Positions 43,175 to 51,100 of a stretch of DNA of 64,000 bases are shown here, piece after piece. Numbering within the stretch: position 1 is the first letter of the stretch; every line of letters starts with the position of its first letter. The stretch is from assembly GCA_002256245.1 (NCBI GenBank), contig NKIU01000011.1, positions 1 through 64,000 of the forward strand. Direction: 5' to 3'. The notes under the pieces are model-generated. The model saw only the letters and a program-made list of their open reading frames with translations, did no database searches and had not been told where the DNA came from. This DNA comes from Pseudorhodobacter sp. PARRP1. Its GTDB lineage: Bacteria > Pseudomonadota > Alphaproteobacteria > Rhodobacterales > Rhodobacteraceae. The position numbers were made by a program, and so were the translations under genes.

Positions 43175-43875
43175 GCCTGTTGTCGGTGCAAAGCCTAACC
43201 GCGCATTATGGAGATATGCAGGCGCTGTACGGTGTCGATTTTGGCATTGATGCCGGTCAGGTCGCCGCCGTGATCGGGCCGAATGGCGCCGGTAAGACCA
43301 CGCTTATGCGCGCCATGCTTGGCGCGGGCGCGCGCACTGCGGGCAGGATTGAGTTTGCGGGCCAGCCGATTTTGGGTCTTCCGCCCGAAGCCATCGCGGC
43401 CCTTGGCATCGCCATGGTGCCGGAAGGACGGCGGCTGTTTGCCTCGCTCTCGGTCGAGGAAAACCTGCGCATGGGCGAAAGCGCCGGACGCAAGGGCGTG
43501 TGGACGCTGGCCCGCGTGTTCGATCTGTTCCCGATCCTCAAGGAACGCCGCCATCGCCCCGCCACCGCGCTTTCTGGCGGCCAACAGCAGATGGTGGCCG
43601 TTGGCCGCGCCCTGATGACCAATCCGAAGATTTTGCTTTGTGATGAACTTAGTCTCGGTCTGTCCCCCCTCGTTGTCGAAGACATCTACGCGCTGTTCCC
43701 GGCGATCCTTGCCGAAGGCATGGCGCTGGTGATCGTCGAACAAGACGTGGGCCGTGCCCTGAAGGTGGCGACCTCTGTTACCTGCCTGATGGAAGGCCGC
43801 GTGGTCTTGCAAGGTGCGCCGGGCGATCTGTCGGTAGACCGCATTGCACAGGCCTATTTCGGAGCGGCCGCATGA
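43171..43875 (+). CDS. Branched-chain-type ABC importer ATPase (LivF-like)
   Basis: A 234-residue ATPase: Walker A GPNGAGKTTLMRAML (about 36-50), MVPEGRRLFASLSVEENL typical of LivF, signature LSGGQQQMVAVGRALM and Walker B ILLCDELSLGLSP. I chose ATG 43171, which overlaps the LivG stop, over the longer upstream frame because the domain begins at SLLSVQSLTAHYGDMQAL. Coupled to the permease gene by ATGA. Confidence 0.9.
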   Translation: MSLLSVQSLTAHYGDMQALYGVDFGIDAGQVAAVIGPNGAGKTTLMRAMLGAGARTAGRIEFAGQPILGLPPEAIAALGIAMVPEGRRLFASLSVEENLRMGESAGRKGVWTLARVFDLFPILKERRHRPATALSGGQQQMVAVGRALMTNPKILLCDELSLGLSPLVVEDIYALFPAILAEGMALVIVEQDVGRALKVATSVTCLMEGRVVLQGAPGDLSVDRIAQAYFGAAA

Positions 43876-44741
43876 CCGAATTTTTGAACCTGTTGGCACA
43901 GGGGGCCACCATTGGCGGGCTTTATGCGCTGTTTGCGGCGGGGCTGTCGATTGTGTTCGGCATCCTCCGGCTGGTCAATCTGGCGCATGGCGACATGATC
44001 ATTCTGGGGGCATTTACCGGGCATGTGGTGGCCACGGCCATGGGCCTGGGCTTTATCCCGGCGCTGATCATCGCCCCCTTGCTGATGGGCGCATTCGGCT
44101 ATGCGCTGCAACGCCTGCTGTTGAACCGCCTGATCGGCAAAGATATTCTGCCGCCGCTTCTGGTGACATTTGGTCTGTCGATGATGATCCAGAACGCGTT
44201 GTTGCTGGTGTTCACTGCTGACACCCAAAAGATCGCTTTGGGCGGGATAGAGACGGCTTCGGTGCCACTGCTGCCCGGTGTGGCGGTGGGATCTTACGCG
44301 CTGATTGTGCTGGCGGTAGCGGTAGTGGTGATCGGCGGTTTGCACCTGCTGCTGATGCGCACCGCACTGGGCCGCACCTTCCGCGCCACCGCCGATGATG
44401 CCGAAACCGCCCGCCAGTTGGGGGTGCGCACGCCGCATGTGTTTGGCCTTGCCACGGCACTGGCATTGGCTGCCTGCGGCATTGCCGGGGTCATGCTGGC
44501 GGTCTGGACATCCTTCACGCCGCTTGCCGGATCAACCCGGCTGCTGATCGCCTTCGAGGTGATCGTAATCGGCGGCATCGGGTCTATCTGGGGCACCTTG
44601 CTGGGCGGCATCCTGTTGGGGCTGGCGCAGGCGATTGGTGGCTGGATCAACCCGGAATGGCAGATGCTCGCGGGGCATATCGCCTTTCTGGCGGTGCTGG
44701 TGCTGATGCCCGGCGGACTTTTTGCGCAGGGGCGTCGGTGA
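43872..44741 (+). CDS. Branched-chain-type ABC importer permease (LivH-like)
   Basis: A 289-residue inner-membrane protein with about eight hydrophobic segments. Family blocks: GATIGGLYALFAAGLSIVFG, LRLVNLAHGDMIILGAF and FRATADDAETARQLGV, the coupling loop. Overlaps both neighbours by a base or a few, as in typical Liv operons. Confidence 0.9.
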   Translation: MTEFLNLLAQGATIGGLYALFAAGLSIVFGILRLVNLAHGDMIILGAFTGHVVATAMGLGFIPALIIAPLLMGAFGYALQRLLLNRLIGKDILPPLLVTFGLSMMIQNALLLVFTADTQKIALGGIETASVPLLPGVAVGSYALIVLAVAVVVIGGLHLLLMRTALGRTFRATADDAETARQLGVRTPHVFGLATALALAACGIAGVMLAVWTSFTPLAGSTRLLIAFEVIVIGGIGSIWGTLLGGILLGLAQAIGGWINPEWQMLAGHIAFLAVLVLMPGGLFAQGRR

Positions 44742-45754
44742 TGGGAGCCACGATTTCACGCAGCGGGCCGCACGGGCCGAAGATCGCTCTGGCCGGGGCG
44801 GCTGTGGTGCTGATCCTCGCCGCCCTGCCCGCTTTTGCAGACCGCGCCACCCTGCGGCTGGCCACCGAGATGGCGGGCTATCTGACGCTGGCGGTGATGT
44901 GGAACCTGCTGGCGGGCTATGCCGGCGTGATGTCGATTGGCCAACAGGTGTTTGTCGGGCTTGGCGGCTATGCGTTTTTCGTTGTGGCGGGGTTGTGGGG
45001 CGTGCCTGTGTTCGCGGCCCTGCCCTTGGCGGGCGCGTTTGCGGCCTTCATCGCCCTGCCGATTGCCCTAATCCTGTTCCGCCTGAACGGTGCTTACTTC
45101 GCCGTCGCCACTTGGGTCGTAGCCGAAATCGCCGCGCTTGTGATCGCCCAGACCTATGCTGTCGGCGGCGGCGCGGGGATGAGCTTGCCCACACAAGTTG
45201 CCAAATCCCTTGGCAACAATGACCAACGCAGCGCGCTGATCTGGTGGCTGGCGCTGGCGCTGTGCTGTATTGCGGCTGGCCTCGCCTATCTGTGGATGCG
45301 CTCGCCGCGCGGCCTTGCCCTGATGGCGATGCGCGATGATGAAATTGCCGCCGCTGGCCTTGGCGTATCGACCACGCGCAACCGGATCATGGTCTACCTG
45401 ATTGCGACCTTCATCACTGGCATCGCCGGAGCGATCCTCTTTCTGGTCAAGCTGCGCATCTCGCCCTCGGCGGCGTTTGATGTCAACGAATGGACCGCCT
45501 CGATCATCTTCATCGTGGTGATCGGCGGGCTTGGCTATCTGGAGGGGCCACTGCTAGGGGTGCTGTTGTTTTTCGCCCTGCGCGCACTGCTGGCGGGCTT
45601 CGGCCCATGGTATCTGATCGCCCTTGGTGCCCTTGCCATCGCCACCATGCTGTTTGCACCCGGCGGGCTTTGGGGCTTGATCCACCGCCGTTTCGGCTGG
45701 GAAATTTTCCCGGTGCGCCGCCGTGTTATTCTAACAAACGGAGAAACTCCATGA
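44741..45754 (+). CDS. Branched-chain-type ABC importer permease (LivM-like)
   Basis: A 337-residue inner-membrane protein with about nine or ten hydrophobic segments. LivM blocks are MAGYLTLAVMWNLLAGYAGV, SIGQQVFVGLGGYAFF and MAMRDDEIAAAGLGVSTTRNR, the coupling loop. Start ATG 44741 overlaps the LivH stop. The stop overlaps the next enzyme gene by 4 bases, so that enzyme is translated with the importer. Confidence 0.9.
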   Translation: MGATISRSGPHGPKIALAGAAVVLILAALPAFADRATLRLATEMAGYLTLAVMWNLLAGYAGVMSIGQQVFVGLGGYAFFVVAGLWGVPVFAALPLAGAFAAFIALPIALILFRLNGAYFAVATWVVAEIAALVIAQTYAVGGGAGMSLPTQVAKSLGNNDQRSALIWWLALALCCIAAGLAYLWMRSPRGLALMAMRDDEIAAAGLGVSTTRNRIMVYLIATFITGIAGAILFLVKLRISPSAAFDVNEWTASIIFIVVIGGLGYLEGPLLGVLLFFALRALLAGFGPWYLIALGALAIATMLFAPGGLWGLIHRRFGWEIFPVRRRVILTNGETP

Positions 45755-46599
45755 AACTGCTGCGCGTTGGCCCTGCCGGGCTGGAAACCCCCGCCCTGCT
45801 GGATGAGGCGGGAACCCTGCGCGATCTGTCGGGCCATGTCCCGGATATTGCGGGGGAAGTCCTATCGGATGCAGGCCTCGCCCGCCTGCGCGCGCTCGAT
45901 CCCGCCAGCCTGCCCGCCTTGCCCGTTGACACCCGCATCGGGCCTTGCGTCGGCGCGGTGGGGAAATTCATCTGCATCGGCCTGAACTACGCCGACCATG
46001 CGGCTGAAACCGGCAAATCTGTGCCGCCCGAGCCTGTGATTTTCATGAAGGCCACCTCGGCGATCTGCGGCCCGAATGACAATATCGAAATCCCGCGCGA
46101 TTCCGTGAAATCGGATTGGGAGGTGGAACTAGGCATCGTCATTGGCAAACGCGCGAAATATGTGACCGAAGCCGACGCTCTGAACCACGTCGCAGGCTAT
46201 TGCACCATCAATGATGGATCAGAACGCGCGTTTCAGTCCGAAATGCAGGGCCAATGGACCAAGGGCAAAAGCCACGACACCTTCGGCCCGATTGGCCCTT
46301 GGCTGGTGACGCGTGACGACGTGCCGGATCCGCAGAACCTTAAACTTTGGTGCGAAGTGGACGGCCACCGCTTCCAGAACGGCAGCACGGCGACGATGGT
46401 TTACGGCGCAGCCTATCTGGTGGCCTATCTGTCGCGCTTCATGACCCTGCATCCCGGTGATATCATTGCCACCGGCACCCCGCCCGGTGTAGGTCTTGGC
46501 CTGAAGCCTCCGGTGTTTTTGCGCGCAGGCCAGCAGATCAGGCTGGAAGTTCAGGGCCTTGGCCTGCAAGATCACCGCACCATTCCCGCAACAAACTAA
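45751..46599 (+). CDS. Fumarylacetoacetate-hydrolase-family enzyme
   Basis: A 282-residue FAH-fold protein: KFICIGLNYADHAAETG, IFMKATSAICGPND, the metal-binding DWEVELGIVIGKRA, YCTINDGSERAFQ, DTFGPIGPWLVTRDD and GDIIATGTPPGVG. These Mg-dependent enzymes hydrolyse C-C bonds in acylpyruvates or isomerise/decarboxylate ring-cleavage products. An RBS (GGAGAAACTCC) precedes the ATG, and its start overlaps the LivM stop. With the VOC dioxygenase on the divergent operon, it likely processes the ring-opened product. Confidence 0.88.
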   Translation: MKLLRVGPAGLETPALLDEAGTLRDLSGHVPDIAGEVLSDAGLARLRALDPASLPALPVDTRIGPCVGAVGKFICIGLNYADHAAETGKSVPPEPVIFMKATSAICGPNDNIEIPRDSVKSDWEVELGIVIGKRAKYVTEADALNHVAGYCTINDGSERAFQSEMQGQWTKGKSHDTFGPIGPWLVTRDDVPDPQNLKLWCEVDGHRFQNGSTATMVYGAAYLVAYLSRFMTLHPGDIIATGTPPGVGLGLKPPVFLRAGQQIRLEVQGLGLQDHRTIPATN

Positions 46600-46611
46600 C
46601 AGGAGCCTGAA

Positions 46612-46944
46612 ATGGCCGCTTACTTCATTGCCCATGGCACGCTCAAAGACCCCAAAAAGATGGAAGAATATGTGGCCAAATCCGGCCCGATCTTTGCCGA
46701 GCATGGCGGACATTTCCTGACGGTTGGCGAAGTGAAAACCGTGCTGACCGGCAGCCACGGCCACAAACGCACGGCGATTTTTGTGTTCCCGGACGTGGCT
46801 TCGGCTGAAGCTTGCTATAATTCCGAAGCCTACCGCGCGCTTTGGCCGCTGCGCCATGAGGCGGGCGATTTCGACTTCATCGTGATGGAAGAATACGGCA
46901 CCGCCGCCCGCAAACTGCACGAGGACAGCGATCATGCCGAATAG
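46612..46944 (+). CDS. DUF1330 protein
   Basis: A 110-residue DUF1330 member (ferredoxin-like dimeric alpha-beta barrel): AYFIAHGTLKDPKKMEEYVA, FLTVGEVKTVLTG and IFVFPDVASAEACYNSEAY followed by RALWPLRHEAGDFDFIVMEE. Function unknown; members often accompany catabolic enzymes. RBS AGGAG precedes the ATG. It overlaps the nitroreductase gene by 11 bases. Confidence 0.83.
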   Translation: MAAYFIAHGTLKDPKKMEEYVAKSGPIFAEHGGHFLTVGEVKTVLTGSHGHKRTAIFVFPDVASAEACYNSEAYRALWPLRHEAGDFDFIVMEEYGTAARKLHEDSDHAE

Positions 46945-47542
46945 ACCAACCGCCGACGCGGCCACGCTGGACCTGATGTTCAACGACGCCCGCACCTTTA
47001 GCGCCTTCGAAAATCACGCAGTGCCACAAGCTTTGTTGCAGCAAGCCGTGGTACTGGCGCAAATGGGGCCAACCTCGATGAACTGCCAGCCGATGCGTCT
47101 GGCTTTTCTGAACCAAGGCGCCGAGCGGGCCGCCATCCTGCCGCATCTCGCTGAAGGTAACCGCACCAAGACCGAAGCCGCCCCAATCACCGCCGTGGTA
47201 GGCTTTGACATGGCGTTCTTTGATCAGCTGCCCCGGTTGTTTCCGCATTTTGATGGCGCGCGGGCAACCTTTGCCGACGCCCCGGCGCTGGCCGAAGAAA
47301 CTGCATTTCGCAATGGCACGTTGCAGGGCGGCTATCTGATCATGGCCCTGCGCGCTGTTGGCCTTGATTGCGGCCCGATGTCCGGCTTTGACCGCGAGGC
47401 GGTGACGCAAGCCGTTTTTGGGCCAGGACCGATCAAGGCGAATTTCCTGATCAACATCGGCTATGGCAAACCCGACTCCTTGTTCCCCCGCCAACCTCGG
47501 TTGGCCTGGCAGGATGTCGTCGTACCAACCCTCATGGCTTAA
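46934..47542 (+). CDS. Nitroreductase-family protein (RutE-like)
   Basis: A 202-residue FMN-dependent reductase of the nitroreductase fold, with the RutE (malonic semialdehyde reductase) layout: LMFNDARTFSAFENHAVP, QMGPTSMNCQPMRLAFL, TLQGGYLIMALRAVGLDCGP and FLINIGYGKPDSLFPRQPRL. It would reduce a semialdehyde, nitro or enone group. In the uracil pathway RutE removes toxic malonic semialdehyde; a C3-C4 semialdehyde from the ring pathway is plausible here. Shares one base with the next gene. Confidence 0.85.
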   Translation: MPNRPTADAATLDLMFNDARTFSAFENHAVPQALLQQAVVLAQMGPTSMNCQPMRLAFLNQGAERAAILPHLAEGNRTKTEAAPITAVVGFDMAFFDQLPRLFPHFDGARATFADAPALAEETAFRNGTLQGGYLIMALRAVGLDCGPMSGFDREAVTQAVFGPGPIKANFLINIGYGKPDSLFPRQPRLAWQDVVVPTLMA

Positions 47543-47964
47543 TGATGCAAGGCATTGCACGGCGCGTCACCTATGTCGCCCTGTATGAAGGCATCGCCGT
47601 GATCATCGCCAGCCTCAGCTTTCAGCTGGGGTCTGGCCAAGATGCGGCAACCTCGGCGGGAACGGCTGTGGTGATTTCCGGCCTTGCCGTGGGCTGGAAC
47701 TTTGCGTTCAACTGGCTGTTCGAGCGATGGGAAGCGCGTCAGACCCTTCGTGGCCGAAACCTTGCCCGCCGCATCAGCCATGCCGTTGGGTTCGAGCTGG
47801 GTTTCGGGGCGATGATCATTCCGCTGCTGTCATGGATGCTGAGTGTATCGCTGTGGCAGGCATTGCTGATGAATATCGCTTTGATGACGTTTTTCTCGCT
47901 TTACACCTTTGCTTTCACTTGGGGCTTTGACCGTGTTTTTGGTCTGCCAGAAACCTCGGTGTAA
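47542..47964 (+). CDS. PACE-family efflux transporter
   Basis: A 140-residue protein with four membrane segments arranged as two bacterial transmembrane pair repeats: RRVTYVALYEGIAVIIASLS, GLAVGWNFAFNWLFERWEAR, RRISHAVGFELGFGAMIIPL and ALLMNIALMTFFSLYTFAF. The acidic residue in the first helix (YEG) and the NW.FE block are PACE hallmarks. PACE proteins export amphipathic cations or short-chain diamines by proton exchange. Placed at the end of the importer/enzyme operon, it may remove a toxic intermediate. Confidence 0.85.
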   Translation: MMQGIARRVTYVALYEGIAVIIASLSFQLGSGQDAATSAGTAVVISGLAVGWNFAFNWLFERWEARQTLRGRNLARRISHAVGFELGFGAMIIPLLSWMLSVSLWQALLMNIALMTFFSLYTFAFTWGFDRVFGLPETSV

Positions 47965-47968
47965 AATG

Positions 47969-47999
47969 AAAGGGCGACCTCTTTTCAAGGCCGCCCTTC
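47969..47999. terminator. Bidirectional terminator hairpin
   Basis: AAGGGCG (47970-47976) pairs with CGCCCTT (47992-47998), extended by ACCT/AAGG pairs with one bulge, between convergent genes. T-rich tails are only modest. Position after the PACE gene and before the end of the NTF2-like gene supports a shared terminator. Confidence 0.6.
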
Positions 48000-48022
48000 G
48001 CCAAATTCAAACGAGTCTGATA

Positions 48023-48922
48023 TTATTTTGCAGGATAGCCAAAAATATCATTCTTGTTGTTCGAGATTTCAGGCACAGCTTCTGAAATATCCCAATGCTC
48101 GGCAATCTGGCCCGCGTCATTGAAGCGGAAAATGTCGATATAGCCGGTGCCAAAATCGCCATCCTTGCCAAGGTCGATCTGACGCGAATGCACCAAAACC
48201 ATGTCGCCCATCGCAATAGTCTTGGCAATCGTGGTTTGCAACTTGGTGCCAGCCGTCGCCAGCTCGGTCAGATAACCAGCCAGACCACCTCGCCCATCGA
48301 CAACCCAAGGATTGTGCTGGATCATGTCTTCGGCGACGAAATCGTTCACCGCGGTCAGATCAGCCGGGTTATCAAAGCTGGCCAGAACCGCCAAAGCACG
48401 GCTGCGGTTTTGTTCAACATCCTGCTTGGAATAGATATTGGCATCTGGGCCGTTGAACATGGTGTTGGTATTGGCAGGTTCTTTCAGCGCGGTTTGCTTG
48501 TGATCCCAATGTTCGACCAGTTTGCCGTTCTCCACGCGCCAGATGTCAACATAGACATAATCTTCGCCGCCAGCCGACCAGACCGAATGAATCGCCACAT
48601 AGGGGCCTTCGGCCATGGTGCGATGCAACCGGATCTTTACCGAAGGGTCATTTGTCAGTTCTGCCGAGACAGCGCCGATCAACTGGCCGGGGCCATCGCC
48701 ATAGGCTGGGGCGTGCTGAATATAGGTATCGCCGACATAGCGGCCGAAATTGTTGAGGTTGCGATAAACCAGCGTGTCACGGTAAAAACCTTGCGCCACG
48801 TCGATTGAGGTCTGGGTTTCCGGCGTTATTGTGGCCTGCTGCGCCATCGCCGCAGAGCCAAGGCCCAATGTTGCGCCAATCAAGGCCGCGCCAAAGCGCA
48901 GGGTGGTTTGCTTAAGTGTCAT
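48023..48922 (-). CDS. Secreted protein with two NTF2/SnoaL-like domains
   Basis: A 299-residue exported protein: signal peptide to about residue 28 (FGAALIGATLGLGSAAMA), then two successive SnoaL-like domains (about 40-160 and 165-290). Each contains an IQH-type segment (YIQHAPAYGDGPGQLI; MIQHNPWVVDGRGGLAGYLT) and an EHWD block (KLVEHWDHKQTALKEPANT; QIAEHWDISEAVPEI). Its first domain shares EHWD...TNTMF with the cytoplasmic protein at 28533-28916. A periplasmic small-molecule-binding or cyclase-like role is plausible but unknown. Divergent from the LysR gene. Confidence 0.82.
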   Translation of the reverse strand: MTLKQTTLRFGAALIGATLGLGSAAMAQQATITPETQTSIDVAQGFYRDTLVYRNLNNFGRYVGDTYIQHAPAYGDGPGQLIGAVSAELTNDPSVKIRLHRTMAEGPYVAIHSVWSAGGEDYVYVDIWRVENGKLVEHWDHKQTALKEPANTNTMFNGPDANIYSKQDVEQNRSRALAVLASFDNPADLTAVNDFVAEDMIQHNPWVVDGRGGLAGYLTELATAGTKLQTTIAKTIAMGDMVLVHSRQIDLGKDGDFGTGYIDIFRFNDAGQIAEHWDISEAVPEISNNKNDIFGYPAK

Positions 48923-48968
48923 CCGATGAGTCTTTCTTTGATTGTCAGGAATGGCCCCTTCTAGAATG

Positions 48969-49003
48969 ACTTGACTGCAAGAATAATGCGAATATACGCA
49001 AGT
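48969..49003. promoter_or_regulatory. LysR-type operator region
   Basis: Between the divergent secreted NTF2-like gene and the LysR gene lie ACTTG (48969-48973) and CAAGT (48999-49003) as outer inverted arms, and a near-perfect TGCG-AATATA-CGCA element at 48987-49000, three to six bases before the LysR start. LysR proteins typically bind such dyads in the shared divergent promoter. Confidence 0.45.
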
Positions 49004-49005
49004 CT

Positions 49006-49911
49006 ATGATCGAAAAATCAGATAATAAAAGCCTCGACAGCCGCACCTTGCAGCTTTTCTTGCTGGTGCTGCAAACCGGGTCTTTCACCAAAGCCGCAGA
49101 CATGATGCATATGAACCAATCTGCCGTCAGTTATGCTTTGGACCGACTGCGATTGATCCTGAATGATCCGTTGTTTGTGAAATCGGGGCGCAGTATTTCA
49201 CCAACCCCGCGCGCAATAGAACTGGAATCGCAAGCCAAGCATCTGCTGGCAGAGATGAACAGCTTTATGCAACCCAATCACTATGATCCCCTGCAGGACG
49301 CAGGTGAATTTGTCATTGCTGCCAATGATTACGAGGTGGAAGTGCTGCTTAACCCATTTGCGCGGATATTGCAGAACGCAGCCCCACAGGCCCGACTTCG
49401 GCTGATACAGCCCCGCTCGCATCGGGAATGGGCGCAGCTTCTGCGCGAGAGTGTTGTTGATCTTGTCCTTGCCCCGCCTCTGGTCACAAATGAGACGGAT
49501 CTGGCGCAAAAAACCGTGTTCCGCGACAGCCACCTTTGCTATTTTGATCCGCAGATGCGCGAAGCTCCTTTGACGCTGGACGCCTATTGCATGGCCCGCC
49601 ACATCGTGATGGCCTTGGATCGCAGCGTTGTGGGTGAGGTCGATACCGTCTTAGCCCCGATTGGCAAAACACGACAGATTGCGGTGTTTGTGCCAAGCTT
49701 CACCTCATTTCCCTTGATCATGCGCGGCACGGATCTGGTTGCAACTTTGCCCAAGATGATGCGCGAAAACATTCTGAAAGGCTTTGCAAGCTGCCCGCTT
49801 CCGTTGGACATGCCGGATTTTCCCATCGCCCAAATCTGGCATGCCCGCAATACAAACGCCTTACGCCACCGCTGGCTGCGCGATCAGATTGATAAGGTTC
49901 TGAAAACTTAG
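49006..49911 (+). CDS. LysR-family transcriptional regulator
   Basis: A 301-residue protein. The N-terminal winged helix reads LFLLVLQTGSFTKAADMMHM then QSAVSYALDRLRLILNDPLF, followed by SGRSISPTPRAIEL, of the NodD/PcaQ-like type. The C-terminal effector-binding domain starts at about residue 95. The upstream spacing is short and no strong RBS is seen, so translation may be weak. Adjacent genes suggest control of the secreted NTF2-like protein and possibly the XdhC gene or the Mo-hydroxylase operon. Confidence 0.88.
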   Translation: MIEKSDNKSLDSRTLQLFLLVLQTGSFTKAADMMHMNQSAVSYALDRLRLILNDPLFVKSGRSISPTPRAIELESQAKHLLAEMNSFMQPNHYDPLQDAGEFVIAANDYEVEVLLNPFARILQNAAPQARLRLIQPRSHREWAQLLRESVVDLVLAPPLVTNETDLAQKTVFRDSHLCYFDPQMREAPLTLDAYCMARHIVMALDRSVVGEVDTVLAPIGKTRQIAVFVPSFTSFPLIMRGTDLVATLPKMMRENILKGFASCPLPLDMPDFPIAQIWHARNTNALRHRWLRDQIDKVLKT

Positions 49912-50070
49912 TCACTTCGGCGATGCAAGCCATATGCGCGCGGAATTTATCTAAATACGAACGCAATACCGTATGTTTTATACCGCAATATCGCAGTCGC
50001 TACTCAGATTTTCATTCTCAAACTGAGATGTAACTGATATATCATGCGAACACCAGAAGGAGTTTGACTC

Positions 50071-51069
50071 GTGCTACCCTCTGATATTGCGCGCGCCACC
50101 GGCCATTCTGAACAGATAAGCGCAATAACAGCCAAGACTTTGGACCGCGTGCATCCAACCTTGCGCGACCCCATCTCCGCTGCACTGTCGGCCCCGGATC
50201 AGGCCGTGCTGGCCGTTATCACCGATGTGATCGGGTCAAGCTACCGCCGCCCCGGCACGTTGATGACGCTGTTTGCCGATGGCAGCTATGCGGGCAGTCT
50301 GACCAATGGCTGCATTGAGGGCGATCTAGCGTTGCACGCGGTTAAGGCGCTTGAAAATCAGCAGGTTGAGCGACTTCGCTATGGCGCAGGCTCGCCCTTT
50401 TTTGACATCCGCCTGCCTTGCGGCGGTGCGCTGGAGATAAGTCTTTTCCCCTCGCCGGATGCCAAAGTGTTGGCCGAAGTGCAGCGCTGCAGGGCTTTGC
50501 GCAACTTTTTCGGTTTGCGCCTCAGCAGCGAAGCTGGCCTCCTCAGCCTTGAAGCCTTTGGCCCGACGGGCTGGATCGGGGCGGATTTCCTGATCGGCAT
50601 GCGCCCCGATATCCGTCTGATTATTCTGGGCGAAGGATCCGAGGCAGCCCTTTTTGCTATGCTCGCACGATCGGCGGGCTATCCCTATGTCGTGGCCTCG
50701 CCATCCCCAACCACGGTCGCAGCGGTGCAGCAAGCGGGCGGCACCGCACAACTGCTTTCAGGCGATGACATACCAAGCGACATCCTGCTTGATTCCCGCA
50801 GCGCCGTCGTAACGTTTTTTCACGATCACGGTCGTGAAACGCGGCTACTGTTGGAAGCCCTCCGCTCTGACGCCTTCTACATCGGCGCGCAGGGCAGCCG
50901 CAAAGTGGCCGAGCAACGGCAAGAGACTCTGCGTCAGATCGGGGCCACCCCTGCCGAACTGGCCCGCCTGGTCGCACCGATCGGGTTGATCCCGTCCACC
51001 CGCGACGCACGCACACTGGCAATTTCTGTTCTGGCAGAGGTTATCGGCAAGGGCGAGCAGCAAGGCTAA
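50071..51069 (+). CDS. XdhC-family molybdenum-enzyme maturation protein
   Basis: A 332-residue protein with the XdhC/CoxI layout: N-terminal region LAVITDVIGSSYRRPGTLMT and GSLTNGCIEGDLALHAV, and a C-terminal Rossmann domain (RLIILGEGSEAALFAM) ending with FYIGAQGSRKVAEQR and LVAPIGLIPS. XdhC proteins bind molybdopterin, protect or help sulfurate it, and hand it to xanthine-oxidase-family enzymes. The gene is some 9 kb from the Mo-hydroxylase operon but is the only such factor in the window, so it probably serves it. Start is GTG with AGAAGGAG 8 bases upstream. Confidence 0.86.
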   Translation: MLPSDIARATGHSEQISAITAKTLDRVHPTLRDPISAALSAPDQAVLAVITDVIGSSYRRPGTLMTLFADGSYAGSLTNGCIEGDLALHAVKALENQQVERLRYGAGSPFFDIRLPCGGALEISLFPSPDAKVLAEVQRCRALRNFFGLRLSSEAGLLSLEAFGPTGWIGADFLIGMRPDIRLIILGEGSEAALFAMLARSAGYPYVVASPSPTTVAAVQQAGGTAQLLSGDDIPSDILLDSRSAVVTFFHDHGRETRLLLEALRSDAFYIGAQGSRKVAEQRQETLRQIGATPAELARLVAPIGLIPSTRDARTLAISVLAEVIGKGEQQG

Positions 51070-51088
51070 AGCGGTTTACACTTTAGCC
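51064..51088. terminator. Bidirectional stem-loop between convergent genes
   Basis: GGCTAAAG (51064-51071) and CTTTAGCC (51081-51088) are exact 8-base inverted repeats with a 9-base loop; the stem includes the XdhC stop codon. It separates the convergent XdhC and aldehyde dehydrogenase genes. No T-run, so termination strength is uncertain. Confidence 0.6.
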
Positions 51089-51100
51089 CCCGGCCCCCAC

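Noticed and set aside
44657..44866. Extended starts of LivF, LivM, the FAH enzyme and the second class III PLP enzyme
   Set aside because: In each case the upstream extension is out-of-frame sequence of the previous gene, and an ATG overlapping the previous stop matches the family start.
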